Shown piece by piece: positions 12,104 to 22,962 of a DNA stretch of 64,000 nt; position 1 is the stretch's first letter; each line of letters opens with the position of its first letter. The stretch is from Byssothecium circinans (lineage: Eukaryota; Ascomycota; Dothideomycetes; Pleosporales; Massarinaceae), in assembly GCA_010015675.1 (NCBI GenBank), contig ML976982.1:503689-567688 (forward strand), read 5' to 3'. Both the position numbers and the translations under genes were made by a program. Under the pieces are notes generated by a model. It saw only the letters and a list, made by a program, of their open reading frames with translations, made no database searches and had not been told where the DNA came from.

Positions 12104-13403
12104 ATGGCATGCAGCTACCGGTTTGAAGGCTGGTTCGGTCTCGGCGAGAGTGCCGTCAATGGCAATCTAGTCTGGCGGGCTTTCGAGCCCAAGACGTGGG
12201 AAGAGGTCTGTCCCCTCAGCTCGTTGATGCGAGTCGACCTGGCAATTCTGACCATTCTGACAATCCCATCGTCCAGACTGACGTCGACATTCAAGTCTCC
12301 CACTGCGGAGTGTGCATGTCGGACGTGCACACTCTCCAATCCGGATGGCGTCCGACTCAGTATCCAGTCCTTGTCGGCCACGAGATCGTGGGTAAAGTGG
12401 TCAAGGTAGGCTCGCTGGTACACCACGTCCAGGTCGGCGACCGCGTAGGTGTGGGCGCCGTGTCGGGCTCCTGCGCGAACCAGAAGGGCGATTGCGAGGC
12501 GTGTGCGGATGGGTAGGCTCCCTCCCCTCGGCGTCACAACTGTGTGTAGTGTGTGCAGCGCGTGCTTACGGCCTTGGCAGACAGGAGCAGCACTGCAAGC
12601 ATGTCGTCGACACTTACGACAGCCAATGGCCAGTCGATGGAAGCACTTCGAAGGGCGGCTATGCAACGTACTGGCGTGGGATGGGCCGCTGGGTAGTCCT
12701 GATCCCCGGCTCGCTGCCCTCTGATATTGCGGCGCCCATGCTATGCGGCGGCATCACAGCTTTCGCGCCCCTGATGAAGCATGGAGCTGGAGCCGGCAAG
12801 AGTGTTGGTATCATTGGTCTTGGAGGGTTAGGCCACTTCGCCGTCATGGGAGCACGAGCACTTGGGTGCAACCGGGTGACGGTTGTGTCGCGGACGAGCA
12901 CGAAGAAGGCCGATGCCATGCAGATGGGTGCATCCGACTTTATTGCCACAGCCGAAGACAGCGACTGGGCTGTCCAGCATGCCGACTCGCTCGACATCAT
13001 CGTATCGACTGTGTCTTCGGCCAGCGTCCCGCTGCAAGATTATCTCGGCATGTTGAAATACAACGGCAAGTTCATCCAGGTCGGCGCCCCCGAGGGTGTC
13101 CTTCCCGGCTTCAACGGTAGGTCGCGAGGCCCACCATCCCACTTGTCGGGCGTTGGCTGACAACTTTGACCAGCGTTTGACCTCATCACCAAGCCTGCCA
13201 GTATTTGGGGAAGCAACACTGGCAGCGTCGCCGACATACAACGCATGCTGAACCTTTTCGGCGAGAAGAATGTCCGCTCTTGGGTCAGCAACATGCCGAT
13301 GCAGGATGCAAACAGAGCCGTGGTGGATCTGCGTGCTGGGAAAGCGCGGTATAGATATGTGCTGTGCACTGAGAGTCAAGACGGTGATGGATTGGCCAAG
13401 TAA
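12104..13403 (+). CDS. Zinc alcohol dehydrogenase, ADH6/cinnamyl-alcohol dehydrogenase type
   Basis: Exons 12104-12205, 12277-12512, 12581-13116 and 13174-13403 join to 367 residues, the family length. The N-terminal catalytic domain has SHCGVCMSDVHTLQSGW, where the first Cys and the downstream GHEIVG glutamate/histidine fit the catalytic zinc site, and a structural-zinc region around KGDCEACADGQEQHC completed by the second splice. The Rossmann motif is GIIGLGGLGHFAVMGARALG. These NADPH enzymes reduce aldehydes to alcohols. Directly downstream of an aldehyde-forming NRPS-like reductase and on the same strand, it is the natural candidate to reduce the released aldehyde. The start MACSYRFEGWFG matches the usual FEG(F/W) N-terminus. 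Confidence 0.92.
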
Positions 13404-13875
13404 TGTGCTCTACCACCTCGTTTCGTCTCTGCATTTTAACCGGCTTGAAACTGCAGGAGCCATTGAACAGAATAGGGCCTCGCTTTGGTTACTTGTCGTG
13501 GCCTCGTAAGTACTCTGCTGGCGAGAACTATTCTAAAGAGCGCTTTGACTAGTTTACTAAAGCGCCCTATCATCTCTTCTACGCACTTTCATATATATTT
13601 CTCTAGTATAATTTCTACATGTATCCAAAGTGATCAAGGCCCAAGTTTGCGGTTTGCGATCGACGCCGCGTCTATATTCTTCTCTAGCTTTTGGAAAAAG
13701 GGTTTCTACGTTGCTCACGAATGCCACAACTGGCTCGAGGCTCCCCGCACCTCTCTCCATGATATCGAGAAATCAACTGTGATAGACTACTTCTGAGGCT
13801 GATCAAGATGTCGATTACCATCACAGAAACAAGGAACTGAGAAAAGCCACAGACACAGACTCCAAACCACCAAAA
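13404..13875. other. Intergenic, nothing recognised
   Basis: About 470 bp between the dehydrogenase and the transporter pseudogene. No coding or regulatory element could be supported. Confidence 0.5.
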
Positions 13876-15430
13876 ATGACCAGTAACAATGAACTCACAG
13901 ACACCTCCTCGGAAGACCCACCACACATAACCTTTAAAACCAAAACGGCCCTCCTCGTAAGGCCCCCTCGCCTCCCCCACAACTTCCCTCTTCTACATGA
14001 CGATCAAGCTCACTCACAACAGTCTCTGATCACGATGTACGAATCTAACCTCTTCACCCTAAAAATGCCCGCCGCGATCCCCGCCTACGTAAACGCCGAC
14101 CTAGGCCCCGACCCAATATACCCCTGGATAACCGTATGCTGGAACCTCGGCGCCGCCATCATCGTAACAGTGGACGGTCGCCTCGCCGACAGCTTCGTCA
14201 CGTTGGGGTTTATGATCTTGGCGGAACCCGTTTCGAGCTTTGGACCCCTCATTACGTATGCCTTTCTGGAGTACTCAAGGATTGGGTTTGTTTTTCCTGG
14301 GAGGTTAGCGACTGCGGGGCTGTTGTGGGTGTTTTATAGACGGCCGAGTTTTGGGACGCGAGTATCGCGCGGATGGGGAGACGAGGTGGATGTTGGTCAC
14401 GGAGATGGATTAGTTGGGGTAGTTTGTTGCTGTTTTTGTTTACGGCGGGGGGTCTTTTGCTGTTGTTGGGGTTGAATCGGTTGAGTATAACACCCCTTCG
14501 CCCTCTCCTTTTCCCCATACTTTCTCCAAATCTCAACCTCCGGAATCCTAACTCTTTATATAGTGAGACGTATCCTACCACTGGAGAAGCGTCCACGTCC
14601 TGACCTCCATCCTCCTCGCCCTCAACACCACAGACGCCATCACCCGCCGCGTCTACACCAACATGATCTCCTTCGGCACCGCCAGTAACCCCCCATTTAC
14701 CCCCAGGCACAAAGTCCCCAAAGTCCACTCCCGAGCTTTCCAGGCCTAGCCTTCCCATCCACACCACTCTACACCGCCACACCCTTACCCCTGCACCATC
14801 TCCGCCGGCTTCCCCCCTCCACCAGCCCAGATAATCGCCCGTTGCTACTCCGCCCTCCAAATGCCCCGCCTCGGCCACGAACGCCGGCAACTCGCCGTCT
14901 TCATCGCGCTCCAAACCGTGCTTATCGGGAGTCTAGTCCCGGCATGTAGCCCGCCCCCCTCGCCACAGAGTTTCGTCATGCTGAGCTTGGGGCTGGAGGA
15001 CCAGGGCGATATCGGTGTAGCCGTGGGGTTGATATCGACGTTGAGACTTATTTGGGGGGTTGCGACGAGTGGTTTACGTGGCGATTTATACAGAGAGGGA
15101 GAGGTATAAGGATGCTATTGTTCCTACTCTGAGACGCTGGACGGCGGAGACGGGGTTCGAGGTTCGAGGGCGAGGTTGAGAAATTGTTAGCGGCGACGGT
15201 GATGGATCCGCGGGCCGCGTATGCGACTGTGGAGGGGGTGAGTGAGACGACGATCGGGGCGGCGATGTTGGCGGTTAAGGAGAGTTGTGTGGGGGCTTTT
15301 CGCGTCGTGTATTTGGTGGCGGTTGCGAGTGCTGTTGGTACGAAGAGTGTGGGGAGGGAGGGGAGGAGGAATGCAGAGGCTATGATTTGGAGACGAAGAC
15401 AAAAACGGAGAAAGCGGCCGGGGATGTTTA
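13876..15430 (+). pseudogene. Decayed TRI12-type MFS efflux transporter
   Basis: Segments in all three forward frames look like one trichothecene-efflux-pump (TRI12) family transporter. In order: an N-terminal part with VNADLGPDPIYPWITVCWNLGAA and GRLADS (about 14080-14190), LLWVFYRRPSF (14320-14350), a frame change to SLLLFLFTAGGLLLLLGLNR (14420-14480), another to HWRSVHVLTSILLALNTTD (14580-14640), then RRQLAVFIALQT, SLGLEDQGDIGVAVGLISTLRLIWG (14885-15060), and the tail MDPRAAYATVEGV with AVKES-GAFRVVYLV (15190-15340). Frame changes and internal stops separate the pieces and the GRR stretch after GRLAD is missing. Introns could explain some breaks, but several junctions lack splice sites and sequence is missing, so it is called broken. 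It would once have exported the cluster product. Confidence 0.75.
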
Positions 15431-15930
15431 ACGGGGGAGGTGTACATGTGTGTGTGTGTGATGTGGACGGAGATGGAATGGGGAAGAGGATGCACAAAAT
15501 CGATAGTATTCGTGTGGAGACGAAGAGGGTGCAATGGTGAAGCAAGACATTCCATTTCCATTTCCATCCCATCGCGTCCCGTCCCGTCCCGCCCGGTCTC
15601 GTCGATGGACTGACCGTTAAAACGACAACTATCTACTCAACTTGCCTACCCTCTCAATCCTACCCGCGATTCCTCTCCTCGAAAAGTGTACATTCCATTC
15701 CATCTCATCTCATCTTATCTCGTCCATGCTTTTAACGCCCAAATCCCCACCACCAACCACACCAAGTAAAAATGCCCTAAGCAACGCCGAGCGCTGGAAA
15801 CAATGTATTGACCCTCAAGACGCAATTCGATCAGGAAAGCAAGAAGAGAGAAAAAAAATCGCAGACATATCGTACCAGGAGCTCTTATTCCTTCCTTACT
15901 TCGAACATCCGCCAACCTTCTCTCTGGTGA
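15431..15930. other. Intergenic, pseudogene tail to NUP170 3' end
   Basis: About 500 bp of low-complexity sequence including short CATTC/CGTCC runs near 15545-15600. No gene is supported. Confidence 0.5.
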
Positions 15931-18900
15931 TTACCTCGCCGCCTCCTCAACAACACCCTGCACCACCCTCCCCCTCTCCGCCCACTCCCTATCCCCCGCA
16001 TCCCTCAGCTCCCCGGCCCCCAGCATAACCCTCAAGCAATCCGCAAGCCCAATCGCATTTTCCATGCCGCCAAACAGCGTCCCCTGCCTCCTCGACACGT
16101 CTCGCCACTGCTCAATGGTATAAATCGTCCACTTGACCAGCAACCGCTTATTAGCCCTCGTGTTAAACGGGTGTTCCTGCGCATACCACATCGCCTCTAG
16201 GGTAGCGATGAGGAGTTCAAAGGGAGCATTGAGGCGGATCAAGACGTCGATGGGCCAGACAAGCGTGGAGCAGAGGAGCAGATCCGAGGGAGCGCCGGGA
16301 CCGCGGAGAACAGCTGGATCGGTCGTGTAGAAGGTGACGTGGTATTGGAGCAGGATCTGGAGGACAATGTTTACGGGGAAGACGTTTTCGTTTAGGGCGA
16401 CGCGCCGGCCGATGGTTTCGACCGTGAGCGCCACGTTCTCCCAGGGTGACGTCTGGCCGTCGGCGACGGCATTGCGGTGCGTTTGCTCGATTTGGTTGGA
16501 CCAGGTGTTGCGGACGGCGGCCATGTCGCGGTAGTCGGCTGCGTGGTAGATGTAGAGGCAGATGTCGTAGTAACCAGCTTGATCGGCGTAGTTGTGGTAG
16601 AGCTATAATGTCAGTTTGGGTTGAGAAGACGAGGAGGGGAAACTTACACTATCCAGAGCCTGGATCGATCCGTCCAGCTCATGGATCACTTCTGCCCTAC
16701 GTTCGCCGTGCAATCTGTTGTCGTTCCGGATCATCTGAAGCAAATCATCTTGGATGTTTGCAATGTCCAGGTGGTCCGTAATATTGCGCAACAGTTCTTG
16801 TCGTGACTGACGGTTCCGCACACCGTTCTCAGAGAAGCCTGTTATGCGTGTTGATGCGTTCGCCTTGGCGCGGGAGAGATATTCTATCCGCTTCTCAAGC
16901 GAAAGCTCAAAGGGGCCCTTGGCGAGCTGGAATTGTACTTCCGCCGCACTCAAGAAGTCGCTATAGTGAGTGTAGTACCGCCATAGCAGATCCGCATGTT
17001 CAACGTTCGTTTCCGAGCTCTGGCGCAAGTATTCAACCACGTAAGCCGACGTAATCTCCAATAGACGATCCGCCCAGCCCTGCGATAGGTACCAGTCATA
17101 GAGTTGGTTTTGGAACACTTCGTCTTCGGAATTGTTGATCTGTTCGTACGCTTCGTGCCTGCGGCGTGTTACTTGCGAGGGATTGTCTTGCACCCCGGCG
17201 TTCTGCGCGTTGGAAGCCTGGTCAACAGCTTCGATCACTCTGAAGACGAGCCTGTAGCATGATGTGCGCTTCGAGTAGAACGGTTGCCGTGCGTCATGCT
17301 CGGGTTTGCCGTCTCGTACCCATGATAGGGCTTTGTTGCCACGATCGTGCTCCTGCGCAACTTTAAGTGCAAGGCGAATAGCTCCTAGAAGCAGGTTAGC
17401 TGGTCCTGAACATCTAAAGAAACAAACTTACCAGCGTAAAACTCTAGCTCAATGTACTTGTCTACCGCAGTAGCAAGATTCTCAGAGCCCAAGCTCTTTG
17501 CGACCTGTTCGAATAACCTCAAGCTGTCGTTCAACAATATACGGCTTCGTTCAGCATTCACACCAACGTCTGCTGCCTTCTTCAAGCTTTCTTGTGCCTT
17601 GAAAATGACCACGTCGTCGGAGCTGCAGAAGCTGCCGCACTTCCTCCGCAGAGCCTCAGCCACGCTTTCTACATTCGAGCCCTTGGCGATGTTGTGGTTG
17701 ACAATCGCCTTGACCAGCTCACGCGCTACGTCCTTGCCCTGCGTCGATGCAAAAAGACCCTGGAATGTGAGTTTACGCGCAGTCTTGCGAGAGTCCCCTG
17801 GAAGAAGGAGCATTATATCTTCCAGGCGTTCCTCGAATAGGACTAGGGTGAATGCAATACCCTCGATAATGTTGTTGATCATCTGGAGCAGACTTGTCAA
17901 AGCGCGGTTCTCTCCCTGCAGTTCGACCTCTTCTTGGCGTGACGCGACGCGCCCAAGGGCTTCCGGGCCCGCCAGGCCGTCGATGAAGGCTTTGTTCTGT
18001 TCGAGGAATTCTTGTAGCTGGACGAGAGAGCGTTGTATCTCTTGCAGCTTGGAAATCTTGTGCCTGGACTCGAGCACGAGTCCAGTCGGCTTCTTCGTCT
18101 CTTGGAGGATGGGTGTATCCCAGATTGAGCGGACAAGACGCGCAACGTACATTGCAATTCCATCGTGACGGGGAGAGGCCCTGACGTTATCGGCACTGAG
18201 TCCTTCGACAGCCGCGCTCTCTGTCAGTTGCGCCCTACCACCATACTCGATGAAAACTTTCCGCGCGTATTCAAGCACTTCCGGGTCTGTGACTTTGGCG
18301 ATTCGCAAATCCGGTCCGACTTCAGAGCCTTGACCGCACGCTACAGCCAATGCGGTAGACGCTGTCTCTGCCAGGCCGTACTGCTTCAAGAATTTGCGCA
18401 CGTCGCTCTCCACACCTTCTGGACCGCCACCGTGTTTGACGAGACCTGCAAAGACATCCACTAGCCGCCGTCGCCGTACCGTCTCCACACCGTAGTGTGT
18501 AAGCACAGCGTATTCGCTGGCAGCCTTGTCGAATTGCACCGCAAACTCATTTCCAAACCCCATCGGCTGGTCGCGGGCGGAGAAGGGTGCTGTGACTTGA
18601 CCGATATCCTGCAGTTGGCCATTGAGTTGCACTGTCTGTCCGGTTTCGTTGTACCGAGGAGCTTCTTGTGGGTTGACGAAATGGGTAGGATGAGTAGCTG
18701 ATGCAAACAGGACGTGATTTTCCTGGTTCTCCTTCCTCTCCACCACGCTGAAAAATAAGCCAGGGGCGTATCGGAATCCACCAACCGTCTCTGAGAGGAA
18801 AGTCGAGTTGAAGCCAAGGTTAGAGCCTCCGGCATATGGCTGCATCTGTGCTGATGCAGCAGGCTGGTTATTCGCCTCCCCAGCAGGATTCGGAGGGAAC

Positions 18901-20132
18901 CGAATATGGCGTACGGCCATGCTCCTTGGTGCGCTGGTGCTCTCGGTGATCCAGCCGCCAGAAGTGGTGCTCAGGTAAAGGCGAACGCCGGAGGACGTGG
19001 TCACCATCAGAGACATGTGCTCTGCTTCTGAGGAGGAGATGGGATCAATGCCCACGATTCTCAAATTATCCATGGCGGTAGCATGACGAATAATATGACT
19101 GCACATGCCCTTGATGTTTCCCAACGTCCGAGTGATGACATTCTCAAGCATATTTGGCGCTCTCATGTGGTAGACTTTGATAGTGCTGTTGGTGGACAAC
19201 GTATAGAGGAGCCTCCTGGAGTCATCCACGACCATCTGCCTGATACCGACGCGACTCGAGAAAGACATGAAAGGCATCATAGCGAGACTCTGGTTATAGT
19301 AATTGGCGTCGTGATTCACCTTGCTACAGCGATTCGAGAACCAACGCTCCTCCTGCTGGTAGTTGAGCTCAAACACATCCTCCGAATCGCTCAGGCCGTA
19401 AAAGATGCGCCCGGTCTGCGCAGACCCCACAATGCTTGTGATGCAGCCCTTGTTGGAGACCGACATGCCCGTCTGGTACATGTTCAAGCCATGCACGCCC
19501 TCTGGCCCTGTCTGGCATTCGATCGCAATGAGCTGGATGTCGCTGACGGTCGCGACCACGAGCAGCCACTTGATCGCGTCCACAAAGACCTTGTCCCGCG
19601 GCTTCACCAGCTTTACGCAGGTAATGTTATGCGGCTGCCCCTCGTATCCAACCAACGTCGGGTTGGGCGCCGTGTAGTCCCACAGGTACAGCTGGTTATC
19701 GACGAAAACGTATGCGTGGTTTATCTCGGCGAAGAGGCCCATCTTGGTGTTCATCTGCATCTCGTTGACCTGGTCGAAAACACTCTCAGGGTGCTGGTAC
19801 GTCCGCAGTTTCTGGAAAGGCTGCCATGCTTCGGTGCTTGGTAGTTCATATTCGCCGGAGTAGCCCTCTGTCCAATGTTAGCATCTGAGTCTCCATGCAC
19901 CAGAGACCCACAACTTACGTCCTATATAAGTCTCCAGTGAGGGGTATCGATTGTCCCTGTCCAGCATCTGATTGATTGTGCGCGCGGCGCGTTGTGTGGG
20001 AGTGTCTGCGGGTGCGAGTGCAAAGCCGGGCGGTTGTTGTGCTGCTGCCGATGAGGCCCGAAACATGCCAGGTCGCGCAGGCGTGTTGATGAACGCGCCA
20101 GGCGTCGGCCGCTGAGGCGTCGCAGGCGGCAT
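15931..20132 (-). CDS. NUP170: Nucleoporin NUP170/NUP155 family
   Basis: A minus-strand gene of about 1350 residues in four exons, the largest running from roughly 19870 to 17430. It is a scaffold subunit of the inner ring of the nuclear pore (Nup155 in animals, Nup157/170 in yeast). The N-terminus TPQRPTPGAFINTPARPG followed by QMLDRDNRYPSLETYIG and, across the first intron, QGYSGEYELPS is typical of the family. A beta-propeller segment follows (GLFAEINHAYVFVDNQLYLWDY, then SDVFELNYQQEERWF-like blades) and a long helical C-terminal half with FYTTDPAVLRGPG-type helices near the end. The start ATG at 20132 gives the conserved N-terminus; the stop is TAA at 15931-15933. It lies head to head with AIM41. 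Confidence 0.93.
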
Positions 20133-20571
20133 ATTGAAAGCCGGACTGTGCGGTGGGGAGCTCGGCGGTCGCAGTGAAAGCGCAGCGGCCCGGAGGGAGA
20201 GTTCAGGTCGCGAAGGGTTCGAGGTTTATGCGCCCGGACGAGGCACAGACATTAGTTTTCGCGGTGTGTAAGTCGGCCGAGAGGAGGGAGAAGCGCGACG
20301 GCGGCTGTAGGAAATGTTTGCACGGCAATTGCGGTGCCGTCGTGAAAGAAGTTGAGTTGCGAGGCCGAAAACAAACTGGATGCTCGCCAAGGCGCGTTGC
20401 AGGGATGGGAGCTTTGGGCGCGTCACCTTAGTCAGCAGCTTTTTTAGAATGTCCCGATCACGTGGGGAGAAGATCACCTCAAGTGCTGCAACTCTCACTA
20501 TCGCATTCGAACACAGGCCATTCCTCGGCACTGGTCTAGTCTTCAAACATTCATTTCGCCTTGACATCAAC
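20133..20571. promoter_or_regulatory. Shared promoter region NUP170/AIM41
   Basis: A 439-bp space between divergent genes. No coding sequence is supported and no specific motif was recognised. Confidence 0.5.
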
Positions 20572-21159
20572 ATGTCGCTCCTCCGCCTCCTCCCTCGCGC
20601 CTCGCTCTTTTCACCACGCCAACCAACCCTCCTCCGCACCTTCCTCGCTACACGCCCTCTTTCCCAAGAAGCACCTTCCACCGTCCTCTCCACCATCAAG
20701 CCGGACCTAAAAACCGCACTCCGTTCAAAAGACAAACCCCGCTTATCAGTCCTGCGCTCCCTCCTCGCCGAAATCACAAACGCCTCCAAAACCACCTCCC
20801 CCATAGCCAGCGACCAAACCTTCTACAACCTCCTCCAGAAGCAAATCAAGTCCTCCAACACCGCCATCGAGGAATTCAACAACGCGAGAAGAGAGGATTT
20901 GGTGGAGAAGGAGAAGGTGCAGCTGGGTGTGTTGAAGGAGTATCGGGATCGCATTGATGTGGTGGGAGAGGAGGAGATGGAGGGCTTGGTGAGGAGCGTC
21001 GTGGAGATGGAGAAGGAAAGCGGGAAATGGGAGGCTTTGAAGGAGGGCGCGAGGAAGGGGGTGATTATGGGGAAGACGAGGGCGAGGATTGGGGACAGGC
21101 CTGTTGATGGAGAGGTTTTGAGTGGGGTTATTACGAGGGTTGTTGGGGAGGGTGTTTGA
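20572..21159 (+). CDS. AIM41: Mitochondrial Yqey/GatB-like protein, AIM41 family
   Basis: A single-exon gene of 195 residues. The N-terminus is basic and hydroxylated (MSLLRLLPRASLFSPRQPTL), as expected of a mitochondrial presequence. The rest is a YqeY domain: LKTALRSKDKPRLSVLRSLLAEI, then LLQKQIKSSNTAIEEF, and a C-terminal MGKTRARIGDRPVDGEVLS. YqeY domains resemble the tail of GatB/GatE amidotransferases and bind tRNA; AIM41 is a mitochondrial protein whose exact role is not settled. The start at 20572 is chosen because the frame upstream of it lacks a plausible presequence. Confidence 0.88.
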   Translation: MSLLRLLPRASLFSPRQPTLLRTFLATRPLSQEAPSTVLSTIKPDLKTALRSKDKPRLSVLRSLLAEITNASKTTSPIASDQTFYNLLQKQIKSSNTAIEEFNNARREDLVEKEKVQLGVLKEYRDRIDVVGEEEMEGLVRSVVEMEKESGKWEALKEGARKGVIMGKTRARIGDRPVDGEVLSGVITRVVGEGV

Positions 21160-21425
21160 GCGAGAGCTGGGCTTGAAGGGAGACGGAGATGCATCTCAAC
21201 CGTACAACATTTGTAAATCGTGTAAGAATACTGTGTTTCACTTCTACAACTAACGAAGTTGATTAATTGAGTAGACTAGAGCAGCTCACATATACCCACA
21301 AATCTGAACTGTAACCCAACCAAAACAATCAAACAGCCGTCTTCCAACCAGAAAGAGGCAATGAAACTACCTAGCATATCCCACCAATCTGCCTTTTCAG
21401 TTCGGCTTTCTCTCCTCATCAACAA

Positions 21426-22514
21426 TCATATCCTCTCATTCCCAGTAGGCATACCCCTTAATGGCCTCGTCCAATCCGTCTTTCCAAATAAAGCAGGCTT
21501 AGGCTTCCACGCAGGACCTTTGTTCTTTCCCGATTTGAGCTTCGCCATTGGCTTCACAGGTCCCCTCGTCGGTCTCACACCCTTCATTCTCGTCCCCGTC
21601 CCCGTCCCCGTCCCCGTCCGCGTAGGCCACGTAAACCCTTCCATCTTCCCCTTCGCTTCTCTCCCGTCCACTGGTTTCCCTTCCGGGCGTGGTTTCTGTA
21701 CCAGTTTCTCCGCCGGGTTTGCAGATAGACGCGAATTCTCCTTCAATACGCCCTTTTTTGCACCCGTTACGGCTCCCTTGAGGACTTGCCGTCCCCCACT
21801 CAAAAGTCCAAGTTCAGATACTCCCATTTCCCGCACCCCTATCCTCCTCCCCACGACCATTTCCCCATGGCCTACCAGCCCCTCGGTCCTCATAGCCGCA
21901 TGGTCCCTAGTAACCAACTTCTCCCTCCTCCTCGTTGTCGTCCCAGACGGCTTCTTCCCTCCCGACGGTCCCTTCTTCAGCACTTTCCTCGTCGGCGCCG
22001 GACCCTCCCTGATACCCGGCCTCTTCACCACAGCCCCCTTCCTCCTCCCCTTCCTCTCTCTAGCCGTCCCATTCCTCTCCCGCTTCCCCTCCCCCTCGCC
22101 CCCCACCGCACGCCCCCTCCTCCGTCCCCCCTTAAACGGCGGCACCCTCAAACTCGCCCTCGGCGGATGATGCAGCGGTATACTCGGCGCCGGCGGCGTG
22201 AGCGTGTCTAAGCGGTACGGCGGGGGTCGTAGGCGGACGGATGTGTACTTTCGGTTGGGTCTGCCTGTTGCTCTTGCTTGGACTTGCGCTTGCAGTTTTG
22301 CGGGCGCGGGTGTGGTGGGGGGAGATGTCGGGGTTGCGGTTAGGGGGGGTGTTTGGGGTGTGGTGGGCAGGTGTGGGAGGGTGCCGGTGTGGTGGTGGTG
22401 TGTGGGTGGGTGTGTGGTTGTTGATGCTGGGGTTGGGGTGGATGCGTGGGAGAGGTGCAGGAGGAGGGGGAGGAAGGGGAGGAAGGGGAGGATGGCGAGG
22501 ATGGATGGCTTCAT
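21426..22514 (-). CDS. Predicted secreted basic Pro/Thr/Gly/Lys-rich protein, unknown function
   Basis: An intronless frame of 362 residues. It begins with a strong signal-peptide-like segment (MKPSILAILPFLPFLPLLL, cut probably after SHA), then a Pro/Thr/His-rich stretch to about residue 75 and a long basic low-complexity region with many KR, RR and KK pairs and a run of five GT dipeptides encoded by a CCCCGT microsatellite. No known domain was recognised. Many paired basic sites would suit Kex2 processing. Low complexity also keeps the opposite strand partly open, so coding status rests mainly on the length and the signal peptide; it could be spurious. Confidence 0.45.
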   Translation of the reverse strand: MKPSILAILPFLPFLPLLLHLSHASTPTPASTTTHPPTHHHHTGTLPHLPTTPQTPPLTATPTSPPTTPAPAKLQAQVQARATGRPNRKYTSVRLRPPPYRLDTLTPPAPSIPLHHPPRASLRVPPFKGGRRRGRAVGGEGEGKRERNGTARERKGRRKGAVVKRPGIREGPAPTRKVLKKGPSGGKKPSGTTTRRREKLVTRDHAAMRTEGLVGHGEMVVGRRIGVREMGVSELGLLSGGRQVLKGAVTGAKKGVLKENSRLSANPAEKLVQKPRPEGKPVDGREAKGKMEGFTWPTRTGTGTGTGTRMKGVRPTRGPVKPMAKLKSGKNKGPAWKPKPALFGKTDWTRPLRGMPTGNERI

Positions 22515-22962
22515 TGTTTAGTGGTGATAATAATAGTCGTAGTGGTGGTGGTGGTTGGAAACGGAGCGGACTGGAGTTGTTGGGATTGTAAGTTGGTGCG
22601 GTGTTTGGAATGCGCGTGGCTATTTCATGCGCATTCCGGACGGGTAGGAGTGTTAGGCAGAGCGGTCAGAATCATGGCGTGGAAACAAATCAGGCCAATC
22701 TAGAAAACGCAAACACGATCGTATTAAGCAACTATCTACTTCAAAAGCAACACTCCCTGTCATGGACGTCAGTCGGCAGTCCTAATCCATCCTATTCTAT
22801 CCCATATTGCCTATCAATCAATAAAAAATGAAAAATTCAACTACATACTTGTAAAGAGTGGCAAAGTCTGAGAGCCCTTCGATCGCATGAAAGACTACCA
22901 CCTCAGCAGCGGCGATCAATATCTCCGCTTAAGGAGAGTGGTAGGAGAAACCTTAGCAGACA
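22515..22962. other. Intergenic, nothing recognised
   Basis: About 450 bp between two minus-strand predicted secreted-protein genes. A TAG/TGG-rich simple stretch is near 22525-22555. No gene is supported. Confidence 0.5.

Noticed and set aside
19083..19844. Plus-strand 253-codon frame within NUP170
   Set aside because: Antisense of the conserved NUP170 propeller; no domain of its own.
21361..22170. Plus-strand 269-codon frame opposite the basic secreted candidate
   Set aside because: Low-complexity Pro/Leu/Phe shadow without domain or intron support; the minus-strand frame is longer and has a signal peptide.
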